Shown: piece by piece, positions 53,281 through 61,615 of the stretch
How the letters are laid out: each line of letters begins with the position of its first letter
Position numbering within the stretch: the stretch's first letter is position 1
From: JBFWRK01 sp050248955
GTDB taxonomy: Bacteria; Actinomycetota; Acidimicrobiia; Acidimicrobiales; Ilumatobacteraceae
Assembly (NCBI GenBank): GCA_050248955.1
Contig: JBFWRK010000001.1
Coordinates: 620,001-684,000, forward strand
Direction: 5' to 3'
DNA length: 64,000 nucleotides
Program-made: the position numbers and the translations under genes
The notes under the pieces: generated by a model
The model's database searches: none
Told to the model about the DNA's origin: nothing
What the model saw: only the letters and a program-made list of their open reading frames with translations

Positions 53281-54951
53281 ATGAGCACCTCTCTGCCACA
53301 CGTCCGCACGATGCGTCGCTCTCGCCGCTTCACGGTGGTCGCGGCCGCGCTGGCCGTCGGTCTCGGAGCGTGTGGTTCCAGCGACGACGCCGGCACCGAC
53401 TCCACGGTGCCGACACCGCAGGTGATCGAGGTTGCCTCCGGCTCCGGTGCTGATCGCACCGCGGCGGCCGGCGAAGCGACCACCGACGCGATGACGCCGT
53501 CGTTCGACTCGCGCATCGCCTACATCGAGTACCGCTACGAGGGCGAGCTGCCGGTCCTCGACGGCCCCGCCCCGTCGTGGTTCTTCGCAGCTGGTCAGGA
53601 ACCGTCGGCGGAGCGGGTGCAGGCGCTCGCCGCTGCCCTCGGTGTCACGGGTGAGGTGCAGTCGCTGCCGGCCGACATGGGCGGCGGCTGGAGCGTCGGC
53701 CCGACCGACGGCAGCGCTCCCGCCGTCATGGTGTCGAGGAGCTCACTGCTCGACTGGTGGTACAGCCCCGGGCCGCTCGAAAGCGCGAGCGTCGGCTGCG
53801 CGTCGGCGGGCGTCGACCCGACCGTCGATCCGGCGGACTCTGCCCCGGACGCACCTGTGCCGTCGACCGTCGATCCGTGCCCGGAGCCCGAGCCCCCGAC
53901 CGGTGTGCCGACGTCGTCCGAAGCGCAGGCGAAGGCGACCGAGCTGTTCGGTTCGCTCGGCTATGACATGTCGCAGTACGAGCTCGAGGTCTACGCCGAC
54001 GAGTGGGGCGCCTCGGTCACCGCCTGGCGGCTGCTCGAGGGACACCGTTCGCCGATCTCGATGAACGTCGGCTTCGGTGGCGATGCCGCCGTGACCTGGG
54101 TGAGTGGCATCCTGGCCGAGCCGCAGCGCGGCGCCGACTACCCGCGCATCGGGGCCGCGGCCGGCTTCGAGCGGCTGCAGGAGCAGGGCACGGGTTGGGG
54201 CGTCTTCGGCGATGTCGCCGCCAGGAGTGCAGAGCCGGCGACGGGCGCGGCCGAGCCGGCGACCGCGCCTGCAACGGACCCTGTGATCGATCCCGACGCG
54301 GTGGGCGACGTGGACAAGCCGCTCCCGTGCCCGGAGCCGCAGTCCGCTGCGGACGCCGCGAGCACCGACGCATCGACATCCGACGCATCGACATCCGACT
54401 CGGATGCGGGATCGGCGTCGCCGATCGACCCCGCGACGGAGACGTTGGTCCCACAGATCCCGCTCGACTGCGTCGTCGAGGAGACGGCACCCGAGCCGCT
54501 CCTCGTCACGCTGAACGGGGTGCGTGAGGACCTCACGATGGTGTGGGCCGCCGACGAAACGGTCTGGCTGCTGCCGGCGTACACGTTCACGAGTGCCGAC
54601 GGCGGGCTCTACACCGTGAACGCGGTCGTGGACGAGTACCTCGTCCAGGTCGAACCGGAGCCGGGCGTCGAGCCCGCCGTCGATCCCGTCACCGACACGG
54701 CGGCGGTCCCGGTGGCTCCGGAGCCCGGCACGGACCAGACGAGCCCGGCGATCACCGCTGACGAGGCGGCCGCGGCCTGGGTGGGCCTCCCGCTTGCCGA
54801 GGTGGAGCAGCTGGCGAAGGAGATCGGCCTCACCGTCCGGGTCGTCAGCGAGGACGGCCAGGACCTCGCGGTCACCGACGATCTGCGCACCGATCGGGTG
54901 AACCTCGCCGTCGAGGCCGGGATCGTCACCGAGGTCCGCTCGATCGGGTGA
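53281..54951 (+). CDS. Lipoprotein with C-terminal peptidase-inhibitor I78-like domain
   Basis: A 556-aa exported lipoprotein. The signal ends in lipobox LGAC. A beta-rich first domain (about 75-180) and a related middle domain are separated by Pro/Asp/Ser/Thr linkers with SDASTSD repeats. Residues about 493-556 (WVGLPLAEVEQLAKEIGLTV, then VTDDLRTDRVNLAVEAG) follow the pattern of I78-family inhibitors: Gly-x-aliphatic start, R-V-V strand and T-x-D-x-R-x-x-R-x-N loop. A protease-inhibitor or stress role is inferred. ATG 53281 is used; ATG 53311 (MRRSRRFTV) would give a more normal signal peptide. It separates ftsY from ffh. Confidence 0.7.
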   Translation: MSTSLPHVRTMRRSRRFTVVAAALAVGLGACGSSDDAGTDSTVPTPQVIEVASGSGADRTAAAGEATTDAMTPSFDSRIAYIEYRYEGELPVLDGPAPSWFFAAGQEPSAERVQALAAALGVTGEVQSLPADMGGGWSVGPTDGSAPAVMVSRSSLLDWWYSPGPLESASVGCASAGVDPTVDPADSAPDAPVPSTVDPCPEPEPPTGVPTSSEAQAKATELFGSLGYDMSQYELEVYADEWGASVTAWRLLEGHRSPISMNVGFGGDAAVTWVSGILAEPQRGADYPRIGAAAGFERLQEQGTGWGVFGDVAARSAEPATGAAEPATAPATDPVIDPDAVGDVDKPLPCPEPQSAADAASTDASTSDASTSDSDAGSASPIDPATETLVPQIPLDCVVEETAPEPLLVTLNGVREDLTMVWAADETVWLLPAYTFTSADGGLYTVNAVVDEYLVQVEPEPGVEPAVDPVTDTAAVPVAPEPGTDQTSPAITADEAAAAWVGLPLAEVEQLAKEIGLTVRVVSEDGQDLAVTDDLRTDRVNLAVEAGIVTEVRSIG

Positions 54952-55010
54952 CCCGAGGCCGGCGACGGCTCCGAGCGACCTGGCTGTGAGTGGTTCCAGG
55001 GTCGTCCAGC

Positions 55011-55016
55011 TACCCT
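55011..55016 (+). promoter_or_regulatory. -10 box TACCCT for ffh
   Basis: TACCCT, then 10 nt, then the ATG of ffh; a leader of only 3-4 nt. Confidence 0.4.
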
Positions 55017-55026
55017 GGCGGACCGC

Positions 55027-56376
55027 ATGTTCGACGCACTGTCAGACCGGTTCGAAGGGATCTTCAAGCGCATCCGCGGCAAAGGTCGGCTGACGCCCGA
55101 GGACGTCGACGAGGTCCTCCGCGAGATCCGCACAGCGCTGCTCGAGGCCGACGTCAACGTCGGCGTCGTGCGCGGCGTCGTCGGGCGTATCCGTGAGCAG
55201 TGCGTCGGCATCGAGCTCTCCAAGGCACTGAGCCCGAGCCAGCAGATCGTCAAGATCGTCAACGACGAGCTCACCGGGATGCTCGGTGGCGAGACGCTCA
55301 AGATCACCTATGCGAGCCGTCCGCCGACGGTCGTGCTGATGGCGGGTCTCCAGGGTTCCGGCAAGACGACCGCGTCAGGCAAGCTCGCTCGCTGGTTCAA
55401 GGCGCAGGGCCGCCATCCGCTGCTCGTCGGTGCCGATCTCCAGCGGCCCGCCGCGGTCGAGCAGCTCCGCACCCTCGGCCGCCAGATCGATGTGCCGGTG
55501 TTCTCCGAGCCCGGCGATCCGGTCACTACCGCTGAACGGGGGCTGCAGGAAGCCCGCCGGCTCGGGCGCGACGTCCTCATCGTCGACACCGCCGGCCGAC
55601 TCGCCATCGACGAGGAGCTGATGGAGCAGGTCCGCCAGATCTCCGCCAAGATCGAGCCGACCTACACGTTCCTCGTGATCGACGCGATGACCGGCCAGGA
55701 CGCGGTCGAGGTCGCGGAGCGGTTCCACCAGGCGCTCGCGATCGACGGCGTGATCCTGTCGAAGCTCGACGGCGACGCGCGCGGTGGCGCCGCGCTCTCG
55801 GTGAAGGAGGTCATCGGCCGTCCGATCGCCTTCGCGTCCACCGGTGAGAAGCTCGACGCGTTCGAACAGTTCCACCCGGATCGCATGGCGAGCCGCATCC
55901 TCGGCATGGGCGACATGCTCAGCCTCATCGAGCAGGCCGAGCAGGTCTACGAGAAGGACGAGGCCGAGAAGGCCGCCGGCCGGCTGCTGGAAGGGCAGTT
56001 CACGCTCGACGACTTCCTCGAGCAGATGCAGCAGCTGAAGAAGATGGGGCCGCTCAGCAACGTCCTCGGTATGCTTCCCGGGATGCCCAAGGAGCTCAAG
56101 GGCGCCCAGATCGGCGACGACGAGCTCAAGCGGGTGGAGGCGATCATCCGGTCGATGACTGCGGATGAGCGTACGAAGCCAGAGATCATCAACGGAAGCC
56201 GTCGCCTGCGGATCGCCAATGGCAGCGGTACCACCACAGGTGAAGTCAACCGACTCGTCAAGCAGTTCAGTGAGATGCAGAAGATGATGAAGCGGTTCGG
56301 TGGCGCCATGGGTGGCGGAAAGAAGGGCAAGCGGCGGATGCCGGCCTTGCCGCCTGGGTTCCCCGGGCTCAACTGA
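55027..56376 (+). CDS. ffh: Signal recognition particle protein Ffh
   Basis: A 449-aa SRP54. N domain (1-90), then G domain: GLQGSGKTTASGKLA (G1), GADLQRPAAVEQL, DTAGRLAIDEELM (G3) and SKLDGDARGGAAL (G4). The C-terminal Met-rich M domain (about 300-430) ends KMMKRFGGAMGGGKKGKRRM and binds 4.5S RNA and signal sequences. The tail MPALPPGFPGLN is typical of actinobacteria. rpsP follows after 20 nt. Confidence 0.97.
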   Translation: MFDALSDRFEGIFKRIRGKGRLTPEDVDEVLREIRTALLEADVNVGVVRGVVGRIREQCVGIELSKALSPSQQIVKIVNDELTGMLGGETLKITYASRPPTVVLMAGLQGSGKTTASGKLARWFKAQGRHPLLVGADLQRPAAVEQLRTLGRQIDVPVFSEPGDPVTTAERGLQEARRLGRDVLIVDTAGRLAIDEELMEQVRQISAKIEPTYTFLVIDAMTGQDAVEVAERFHQALAIDGVILSKLDGDARGGAALSVKEVIGRPIAFASTGEKLDAFEQFHPDRMASRILGMGDMLSLIEQAEQVYEKDEAEKAAGRLLEGQFTLDDFLEQMQQLKKMGPLSNVLGMLPGMPKELKGAQIGDDELKRVEAIIRSMTADERTKPEIINGSRRLRIANGSGTTTGEVNRLVKQFSEMQKMMKRFGGAMGGGKKGKRRMPALPPGFPGLN

Positions 56377-56396
56377 CGAAGAAGGAACGACTAGCG

Positions 56397-56660
56397 ATGG
56401 CAGTGAAGCTGCGCCTCACCCGAGTGGGCAAGACCAAGCAGCCGCAGTACAGGATCGTGGCCGCCGACGCGCGTTCGCCACGAGACGGGCGGTTCATCGA
56501 GATCCTGGGCCAGTACAACCCGCGGACCGAACCGTCGACCCTCAAGGTCGACAACGAAAAGGCCGTGAAGTGGCTCGCGCAGGGTGCGCAGCCGACCGAG
56601 CGGGTGAAGAAGCTCCTCGAGATCTCCGGCGCCTGGGCCGAGTACCAGGGCGCGAAGTGA
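56397..56660 (+). CDS. rpsP: 30S ribosomal protein S16
   Basis: An 87-aa S16: MAVKLRLTRVGKTKQPQYRI, ARSPRDGRFIEILGQYNP and EKAVKWLAQGAQPTERVKKL. It is part of the small subunit. It heads the classic rpsP-KH-rimM-trmD-rplS cluster. A GAAGGA site lies about 8 nt upstream of ATG 56397. Confidence 0.97.
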   Translation: MAVKLRLTRVGKTKQPQYRIVAADARSPRDGRFIEILGQYNPRTEPSTLKVDNEKAVKWLAQGAQPTERVKKLLEISGAWAEYQGAK

Positions 56661-56703
56661 GCGATCGGCGCGAGTTGGCCCGAGCGGCCGGGAGCGCACA
56701 GTC

Positions 56704-56982
56704 GTGAGCGACGAGATCGACGACCGCGGCGACGGCGTGCCCGCACCCACGGCTGCTGCAGTGCTGGGGCACATCGTGCGCTCGATCGTGGACGATCCCG
56801 AGGCCGTGCGCGTCGACGCCACAGAGGGTCGCAACCGGGTTCGCCTCGAGGCGAGTGTCGCTCCCGGCGACCTCGGGCGCGTGATCGGCCGACGCGGCCG
56901 GACCGCGCAGAGCATCCGCACCCTCGTGCGGGCGGCTGCCAGCCGCGACGGCGTCGACGTCGACGTCGAATTCGTCGACTGA
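56704..56982 (+). CDS. KH-domain RNA-binding protein (KhpA-like)
   Basis: A 92-aa single KH domain. The GxxG loop is VIGRRGRTAQSIRTLVRAAA, and the N terminus carries a short acidic extension. KhpA-type proteins bind RNA and usually lie between rpsP and rimM, as here. GTG 56704. Its stop overlaps the rimM ATG by one base. Confidence 0.93.
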   Translation: MSDEIDDRGDGVPAPTAAAVLGHIVRSIVDDPEAVRVDATEGRNRVRLEASVAPGDLGRVIGRRGRTAQSIRTLVRAAASRDGVDVDVEFVD

Positions 56983-57479
56983 TGGCGGATCCCGCGCCCG
57001 ACCTCTTGGAGGTGGGCCGGATCGGCCGGCCGCACGGAGTGCGCGGTGAGGTGTACGTCGATCTCTCCACCGACCGGGTGGAGCGCCTCGCAGTCGGTTC
57101 GCGTCTCGTCGCCCGACATCAGACGCTCGAGGTGCTGGCGTCGCGCCCGTCCAACGGCCGTTGGCTCGTGACGTTCGACGGTGTCACCGACCGGACCCAT
57201 GCCGAGCGGCTGACCGGCGTGCTGCTCTTCGCCGCGCCGATCCACGATCCCGACGCGCTGTGGGTCCACGAGCTGATCGGATCGAGCGTCGTCGAAGTCG
57301 ACGGCACCGACCGCGGACGGTGCGTGAGCGTCCTGGCGAACCCCGCCCACGACCTGCTCGAGCTCGACAGCGGTGCGCTCGTGCCCGTCACGTTCGTCGT
57401 GTCGTGCGTCGATGGCGTCACGACGATCGACGTCCCGGACGGGCTGTTCGACCTCTCGGAGCCGAACCCGGGCGACTGA
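56982..57479 (+). CDS. rimM: Ribosome maturation factor RimM
   Basis: A 165-aa two-domain protein: EVGRIGRPHGVRGEVYVDL at the N terminus and a PRC-barrel C-terminal half (LWVHELIGSSVVEVDGTDRG, VPVTFVVSCVD). It helps assemble the 30S head and binds S19. ATG 56982 overlaps the KH stop (TGATG). Confidence 0.94.
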   Translation: MADPAPDLLEVGRIGRPHGVRGEVYVDLSTDRVERLAVGSRLVARHQTLEVLASRPSNGRWLVTFDGVTDRTHAERLTGVLLFAAPIHDPDALWVHELIGSSVVEVDGTDRGRCVSVLANPAHDLLELDSGALVPVTFVVSCVDGVTTIDVPDGLFDLSEPNPGD

Positions 57480-57505
57480 CGGTCGAGGGGCTTGCATCGT
57501 CGTGG

Positions 57506-59149
57506 ATGATGATGCCGATGCACCGGGCGATCCTTCTGTGTGCGGCAGCGGCCGTCACGGCCGCCGCCTGCTCCGGCGGCTCGAACGACGGGTCGCCGAT
57601 TGCGTCCTCCGCCTCTGTCGAGAGCGCGTCCGCCGTCGCTCCCGGAGGGGTGCCCGAGTCGACGCCGACGCCGGCGCCGACGACGGCGCTCGCGCCGGCG
57701 CTCGGCGAGTCGCTGGACGCGCCACTGACGACGACGCCGGAGGCGACACCGCGTTCGCCGGCGATCGCCGTCGCGGTCCCCTGTCCGGAGGACGTCGAAG
57801 CCGGCATCGAGTGCGCGTCCGTCGAGGTGCCCGCCGACCGGGTCGATCCGGCGGCAGGCTCCGTCGTGCTACCCGTCGCGATCGCTCGCGCGACCGGGCG
57901 GAACCCGGGTCGCCGCGCACTGGTCGTGCCCGCCGGCGGGCCGGGCTACGCGGGGCTCGGCGACATCGCCTTCTTCGGGCAGTTGCCGGTCCGTGAGACG
58001 CACGACATCGTCACCTACGACCAGCGCGGAACCGGCCGAGCGACACCGAGCCTCGAATGTCCCGAGCGTGACGAGGCGGCGATCGCGACGCTGCAGGCCG
58101 CCGGCGACCCGGCGGACGAGCGAGCGTCCGTCGCCGCAGCGATGACAGCGTGTCGCGAGCGGCTCGCGGCGGCAGGGATCGACCTCGACGACTACGACTC
58201 GGAGACGAACGCCGCCGACCTCGACGACGTCCGCGAGGCGCTCGGCTACGAGCGCTGGACGATCCTCGGCATCAGCTACGGCGCGCGGCTCGCGCTCGCG
58301 AGCATGCGGTCGTTCCCGGACGGCATCGAGTCCGTCATCCTCGATTCGGTCTACGACGTCACCTACGGCGGCCTCGCCCAGACGATCGATGCCGCGAACC
58401 GAGGCATCGATCACCTCGCCGCGGCATGTGCCGCCGATCCGTCGTGCAGCTCGCGCTACCCGGATCTGGCGACGACGATCGCGAGCGTGCGCGAGCGCTA
58501 CAACGCAACGCCATGGGAGGGCGACGTCGCACTCACCGACGAGGCTTCGCCGGAGCACTTCGTGATCACCGGCGACGACATCATGGCGGGCCTGTTCCAG
58601 GCGCTCTACGACGCAACGCTCGTGCCCGTGTTGCCGTCGATCCTGGTCGCGCTCGACACCGGCGACACGTCGATCATCCCCGTGCTGCTCGTCGAGTCGA
58701 TACCCCGGCTGAACGGCCAGGCCGATGCCATGGCGCTGTCGTTCGACTGCGCCGACAACGCCGGGCTGTCGGGTGTCGCCGCAGCGGATGCCGCCGTCGT
58801 GGCGGACACCTCGAACCGGCTGAGCACCGCGATCACGACGAGCTACGTCCCGAGCTGCGCCGATTGGGGCGTGCCGCCGACCTCCGGGCAGTTCAACGAG
58901 CCGGTCGTCTCGCCGATCCCTGCGCTGGTGCTCGCCGGGAGCTTCGACCCGATCACGCCTCCGGCCGGAACCGAAGCCGTCGCCAGCCGACTCGAGCGTG
59001 CGACGTTCGCCCTGTTCCCGGCTCAGGGTCACGGCGTCACGGGTCGAGGCGACTGCCAGACGTCGATCATGCGGGCCTTCCTCGCCGACCCCAGCGCAGA
59101 GCTCGACACCGCCTGCGTCGCTGCGCTCACCGGACCGGCGTGGGCCTGA
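57506..59149 (+). CDS. Secreted alpha/beta hydrolase, tripeptidyl-aminopeptidase (TAP) type lipoprotein
   Basis: A 547-aa lipoprotein hydrolase. The signal peptide ends in lipobox TAAAC. A Pro/Thr/Ala tether (about 25-75) precedes the fold. The oxyanion region is VVPAGGPGYAG, the nucleophile is Ser in GISYGARLAL (about residue 256), the Asp is in LAGSFDPITPP and the His in QGHGVTG. This matches SlpD/SlpE-like proteases that release N-terminal peptides outside the cell. Three ATGs in a row (57506, 57509, 57512) and one at 57518 compete as starts; the first is listed. It is an insertion between rimM and trmD, which are normally adjacent. Confidence 0.85.
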   Translation: MMMPMHRAILLCAAAAVTAAACSGGSNDGSPIASSASVESASAVAPGGVPESTPTPAPTTALAPALGESLDAPLTTTPEATPRSPAIAVAVPCPEDVEAGIECASVEVPADRVDPAAGSVVLPVAIARATGRNPGRRALVVPAGGPGYAGLGDIAFFGQLPVRETHDIVTYDQRGTGRATPSLECPERDEAAIATLQAAGDPADERASVAAAMTACRERLAAAGIDLDDYDSETNAADLDDVREALGYERWTILGISYGARLALASMRSFPDGIESVILDSVYDVTYGGLAQTIDAANRGIDHLAAACAADPSCSSRYPDLATTIASVRERYNATPWEGDVALTDEASPEHFVITGDDIMAGLFQALYDATLVPVLPSILVALDTGDTSIIPVLLVESIPRLNGQADAMALSFDCADNAGLSGVAAADAAVVADTSNRLSTAITTSYVPSCADWGVPPTSGQFNEPVVSPIPALVLAGSFDPITPPAGTEAVASRLERATFALFPAQGHGVTGRGDCQTSIMRAFLADPSAELDTACVAALTGPAWA

Positions 59150-59155
59150 CGGTCG

Positions 59156-59161
59156 TACGCT
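59156..59161 (+). promoter_or_regulatory. -10 box TACGCT for trmD
   Basis: TACGCT, then 9 nt, then the ATG of trmD. It would re-start transcription downstream of the inserted hydrolase gene. Confidence 0.4.
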
Positions 59162-59170
59162 CGGGGTCCC

Positions 59171-59905
59171 ATGCGCATCGACGTGTTCAGCATCTTCCCC
59201 GCGCTCGTCGACGGGTTCTGTTCGGAGAGCCTGCTCGGCAAGGCGCGCGGCTCGGGCATCGTCGATCTGCGCTGCCACGACGTGCGCGACCACACGACCG
59301 ACGTGCACCGCACCATCGACGACAGCCCGTTCGGCGGGGGCGCCGGCATGCTCATGCGGCCCGAGCCGATCTTCGCCAGCGTCGAGGCCGTCGACCCGCC
59401 CCGACCGCTGTTCCTCCTCGGACCTGCCGGCCGGCGCTTCGACCAGATGCTCGCCGACGAGCTCGCCGCCGGCCCGGGGTTCAGCCTCCTGTGCGGGCGG
59501 TACGAGGGCGTCGACCACCGCGTCCGGGAGCACCTCGTCGATGACGAGCTCTCCGTGGGGGACGTCGTGCTGTCGGGTGGCGAGGTCGCGGCGTGCCTCG
59601 TGATCGAGGCGGTGACCCGTCTGCTCCCGGGCGTGATGGGCAATGCCGTGTCTCCGCAGACCGAGAGCTTCGGTGAGGCGGGGCTGCTCGAAGAACCGCA
59701 CTTCACCCGCCCTGCCGAGTTCCGCGGGTGGGCGGTGCCTGACGTCCTACGGTCGGGAGATCACGGACGGGTCGACCGATGGCGGCGTTCGCAGGCCCTG
59801 CACCGCACGCTCCGCTACCGTCCCGATCTGATCGAGGCCCGCGGCGGGCTGTCGGAGACCGACCGGCGACTGTTGGAAGAGTTCCCCAGCGTCCCCTATC
59901 CTTGA
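59171..59905 (+). CDS. trmD: tRNA (guanine37-N1)-methyltransferase
   Basis: A 244-aa SPOUT methyltransferase. MRIDVFSIFPALVDGFCSES, DDSPFGGGAGMLMRPEPIF, LLCGRYEGVDHRV and the knot loop SVGDVVLSGGEVAA are the ordered hallmarks. It methylates G37 of tRNA to prevent frameshifting. A TATCCT sequence at its 3' end (59897-59902) may start the rplS transcript. Confidence 0.97.
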   Translation: MRIDVFSIFPALVDGFCSESLLGKARGSGIVDLRCHDVRDHTTDVHRTIDDSPFGGGAGMLMRPEPIFASVEAVDPPRPLFLLGPAGRRFDQMLADELAAGPGFSLLCGRYEGVDHRVREHLVDDELSVGDVVLSGGEVAACLVIEAVTRLLPGVMGNAVSPQTESFGEAGLLEEPHFTRPAEFRGWAVPDVLRSGDHGRVDRWRRSQALHRTLRYRPDLIEARGGLSETDRRLLEEFPSVPYP

Positions 59906-59942
59906 GCGTTCCCCATCCGCCTGTTGCTCCGAAGGCCGCGCC

Positions 59943-60290
59943 ATGAAGCCCACCGATCTCGTCGACCAGCAGCACCTCCGTGACGACGTCCCGTCGTTCG
60001 CCCCCGGTGACGAGGTGAAGGTCCACGTGCGCGTCGTCGAGGGCAACCGGGAGCGGGTCCAGGTGTTCCAGGGGAACGTGATCGCTCGCTCGGGCGGCGG
60101 CACGCAGGAGACCTTCACGGTCCGCAAGGTGAGCTTCTCGGTCGGTGTCGAGCGGATCTTCCCGCTCCACTCGCCGATCATCCAGAAGCTGGAGGTCGTC
60201 CGCAGGGGTGATGTCCGGCGCGCCAAGCTGTACTACCTGCGTGAGCGCACCGGGAAGGCCGCGAAGATCAAGGAGAAGCGCGAGGTCTGA
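59943..60290 (+). CDS. rplS: 50S ribosomal protein L19
   Basis: A 115-aa L19: FAPGDEVKVHVRVVEGNRER, QVFQGNVIARSGGGTQETFT and SVGVERIFPLHSPIIQKLEV. It sits at the subunit interface. It follows trmD by 37 nt. Confidence 0.97.
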   Translation: MKPTDLVDQQHLRDDVPSFAPGDEVKVHVRVVEGNRERVQVFQGNVIARSGGGTQETFTVRKVSFSVGVERIFPLHSPIIQKLEVVRRGDVRRAKLYYLRERTGKAAKIKEKREV

Positions 60291-60318
60291 CCGTTGGTCG
60301 ACCGAGCGTGAGCGTCCG

Positions 60319-60612
60319 TTGAGCGCTGACGACCTCGAGAACTTCGAAGCCGAACGCGAACTGCAACTCGCCCAGGAGTACCAGGACGTCGCGGGGATGT
60401 TCCGCTACGCCGTGGAGACCGAGCGGCGGTTCTACCTCGCGAACAGCGTCGACCTGAAGATCGTCGCCGAGGGGCCGCGGCCGCTCGTCGAGCTGACGCT
60501 CACCGACGCGTGGGTCTGGGACATGTATCGACGCACCCGGTTCGTGCCGAGCGTGCGGGTGCTCACCTTCAAGGACGTGAACGTCGAGGAGCTCCCGAAG
60601 GTCGAGTTGTGA
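60319..60612 (+). CDS. DUF2469 family protein
   Basis: A 97-aa acidic protein: MSADDLENFEAERELQLAQE, FRYAVETERRFYLANSVDL, DAWVWDMYRRTRFVPSVRVL, TFKDVNVEEL. It belongs to the actinobacteria-specific DUF2469 family, whose mycobacterial member also starts MSAEDLE. That homology supports the TTG start at 60319 even though no ATG or GTG is in frame nearby. Function unknown. Its stop overlaps the yraN start by 4 nt (GTGA). Confidence 0.88.
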   Translation: MSADDLENFEAERELQLAQEYQDVAGMFRYAVETERRFYLANSVDLKIVAEGPRPLVELTLTDAWVWDMYRRTRFVPSVRVLTFKDVNVEELPKVEL

Positions 60613-60992
60613 CCGGGCGCCCGGGCGGGCCGTCCCGAGCGAACCCGTCCCGAGCGAACGTCGCTCGGGGCGAGTACGGCGAGCGACGGGCGGCGGCGTG
60701 GTACGAGCGCAACGGGTTCACTGTGCTCGATCGGAACTGGCGTGACGGGCGGGGAGGCGAGGTCGACCTGGTCCTGCGCAAGGACGACCTCGTCGTGATC
60801 TGCGAAGTCAAGGCGCGGCGGTCCGATGCGTACGGCGCTCCCGCCGAAGCGGTGACGCCGGCAAAACAGGCCAGGCTCCGCCGCCTGGCCGCCGCGTGGC
60901 TGGCTGCCCACCTGGTCCACGGCGTCGACGTCCGCTTCGACGTCGCCGCCGTCACCGGCACCGACATCGAGGTCTACGAAGCCGCCTTCTGA
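60609..60992 (+). CDS. UPF0102/YraN-family endonuclease-like protein
   Basis: A 127-aa protein. GEYGERRAAAWYERNGFTVL, DRNWRDGRGGEVDLVLRKDD and VVICEVKARRSDAYG contain the E-x-D...E-x-K active-site pattern of restriction-endonuclease-like folds. The function is unproven. The first 17 residues contain a duplicated SRAN and are not conserved-looking, so the true start could be further in; GTG 60609 is kept for its GTGA overlap. Confidence 0.88.
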   Translation: MTGRPGGPSRANPSRANVARGEYGERRAAAWYERNGFTVLDRNWRDGRGGEVDLVLRKDDLVVICEVKARRSDAYGAPAEAVTPAKQARLRRLAAAWLAAHLVHGVDVRFDVAAVTGTDIEVYEAAF

Positions 60993-61068
60993 CCACCCGC
61001 CGCCCGCCACCGCCACCTCCCGCCCGCCACCTCCCATCTCCGCCTCCCGTCCGCCGCGCGACGTCTCG

Positions 61069-61122
61069 CCTTTGTGGCGCCGGAGGTCGGTGAAACGTGC
61101 ACTGGGCCGCCACAAAGGCGCC
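61069..61122. repeat. Perfect 13-bp inverted repeat with 28-nt spacer
   Basis: CGCCTTTGTGGCG (61069-61081) and CGCCACAAAGGCG (61110-61122). It is 77 nt downstream of yraN and could end that transcript. The long spacer also suits a protein-binding site or element end. Confidence 0.7.
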
Positions 61123-61285
61123 GGATGAGTCGCTGGGTGGCCACATGGCAGGCATGACATGGGGACTCGGCCGCGCTCGGTCCCATTCGTCCCGCACTGC
61201 TCGCCGGACCTGGGTCCGGGTGCTCCAACGTCACCAGCGGTGTCGCCTGGCGGGGTTCGTCTTCACCCGAGGCGGCTGCGGCCCG

Positions 61286-61447
61286 GCGCGGCGGCCCAGT
61301 CCTGCCATCCCCGGGTTCTCTGCTCGCCGACGACTCCCCACCGGTTCTCCGCTCCCATCCGGACACCCAACGACCTCGCCCGAGCAGAGATCGGGGCTGG
61401 TGACGCCGATGAGCAGAGAAACGGCGTGGCTGGGTCTCGTCGGCCCG
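61286..61447. repeat. Dispersed structured intergenic repeat, copy 2
   Basis: The same element as 27161-27319, same orientation. TTCTCTGCTC at 61316-61325 is the exact inverse complement of GAGCAGAGAA at 61411-61420. TTCTCCGCTC lies at 61345-61354 and GAGCAGAGATCGGGG at 61382-61396. Like copy 1 it lies between the ends of convergent genes. Differences between copies are mostly single substitutions. Confidence 0.8.
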
Positions 61448-61615
61448 ATGACGACGTCGCACCAGCACACGCTGGCGCTCCAGCGTCACCAACCGTTACG
61501 CGCAACCACCGACCTCATTTCACCCAGGCGCGGGATGAGTCTGGCGGACCGGGGTGGGCGGCCCGGGCGGGCGCGACGGGGCGGGCGCGACGGGCGGGCG
61601 GGGCTGGGAGGGGCG

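Larger units (their letters stand above)
60993..61615. other. 623-nt intergenic region between convergent genes, holding repeats
   Basis: There is no convincing gene on either strand. From left to right it holds a C-rich CCGCCACC-type tract (61000-61055), a 13-bp inverted repeat (61069-61122), copy 2 of the dispersed repeat (61286-61447) and a G-rich GGGCGGGCGCGAC-type tract (about 61555-61600). Confidence 0.7.
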
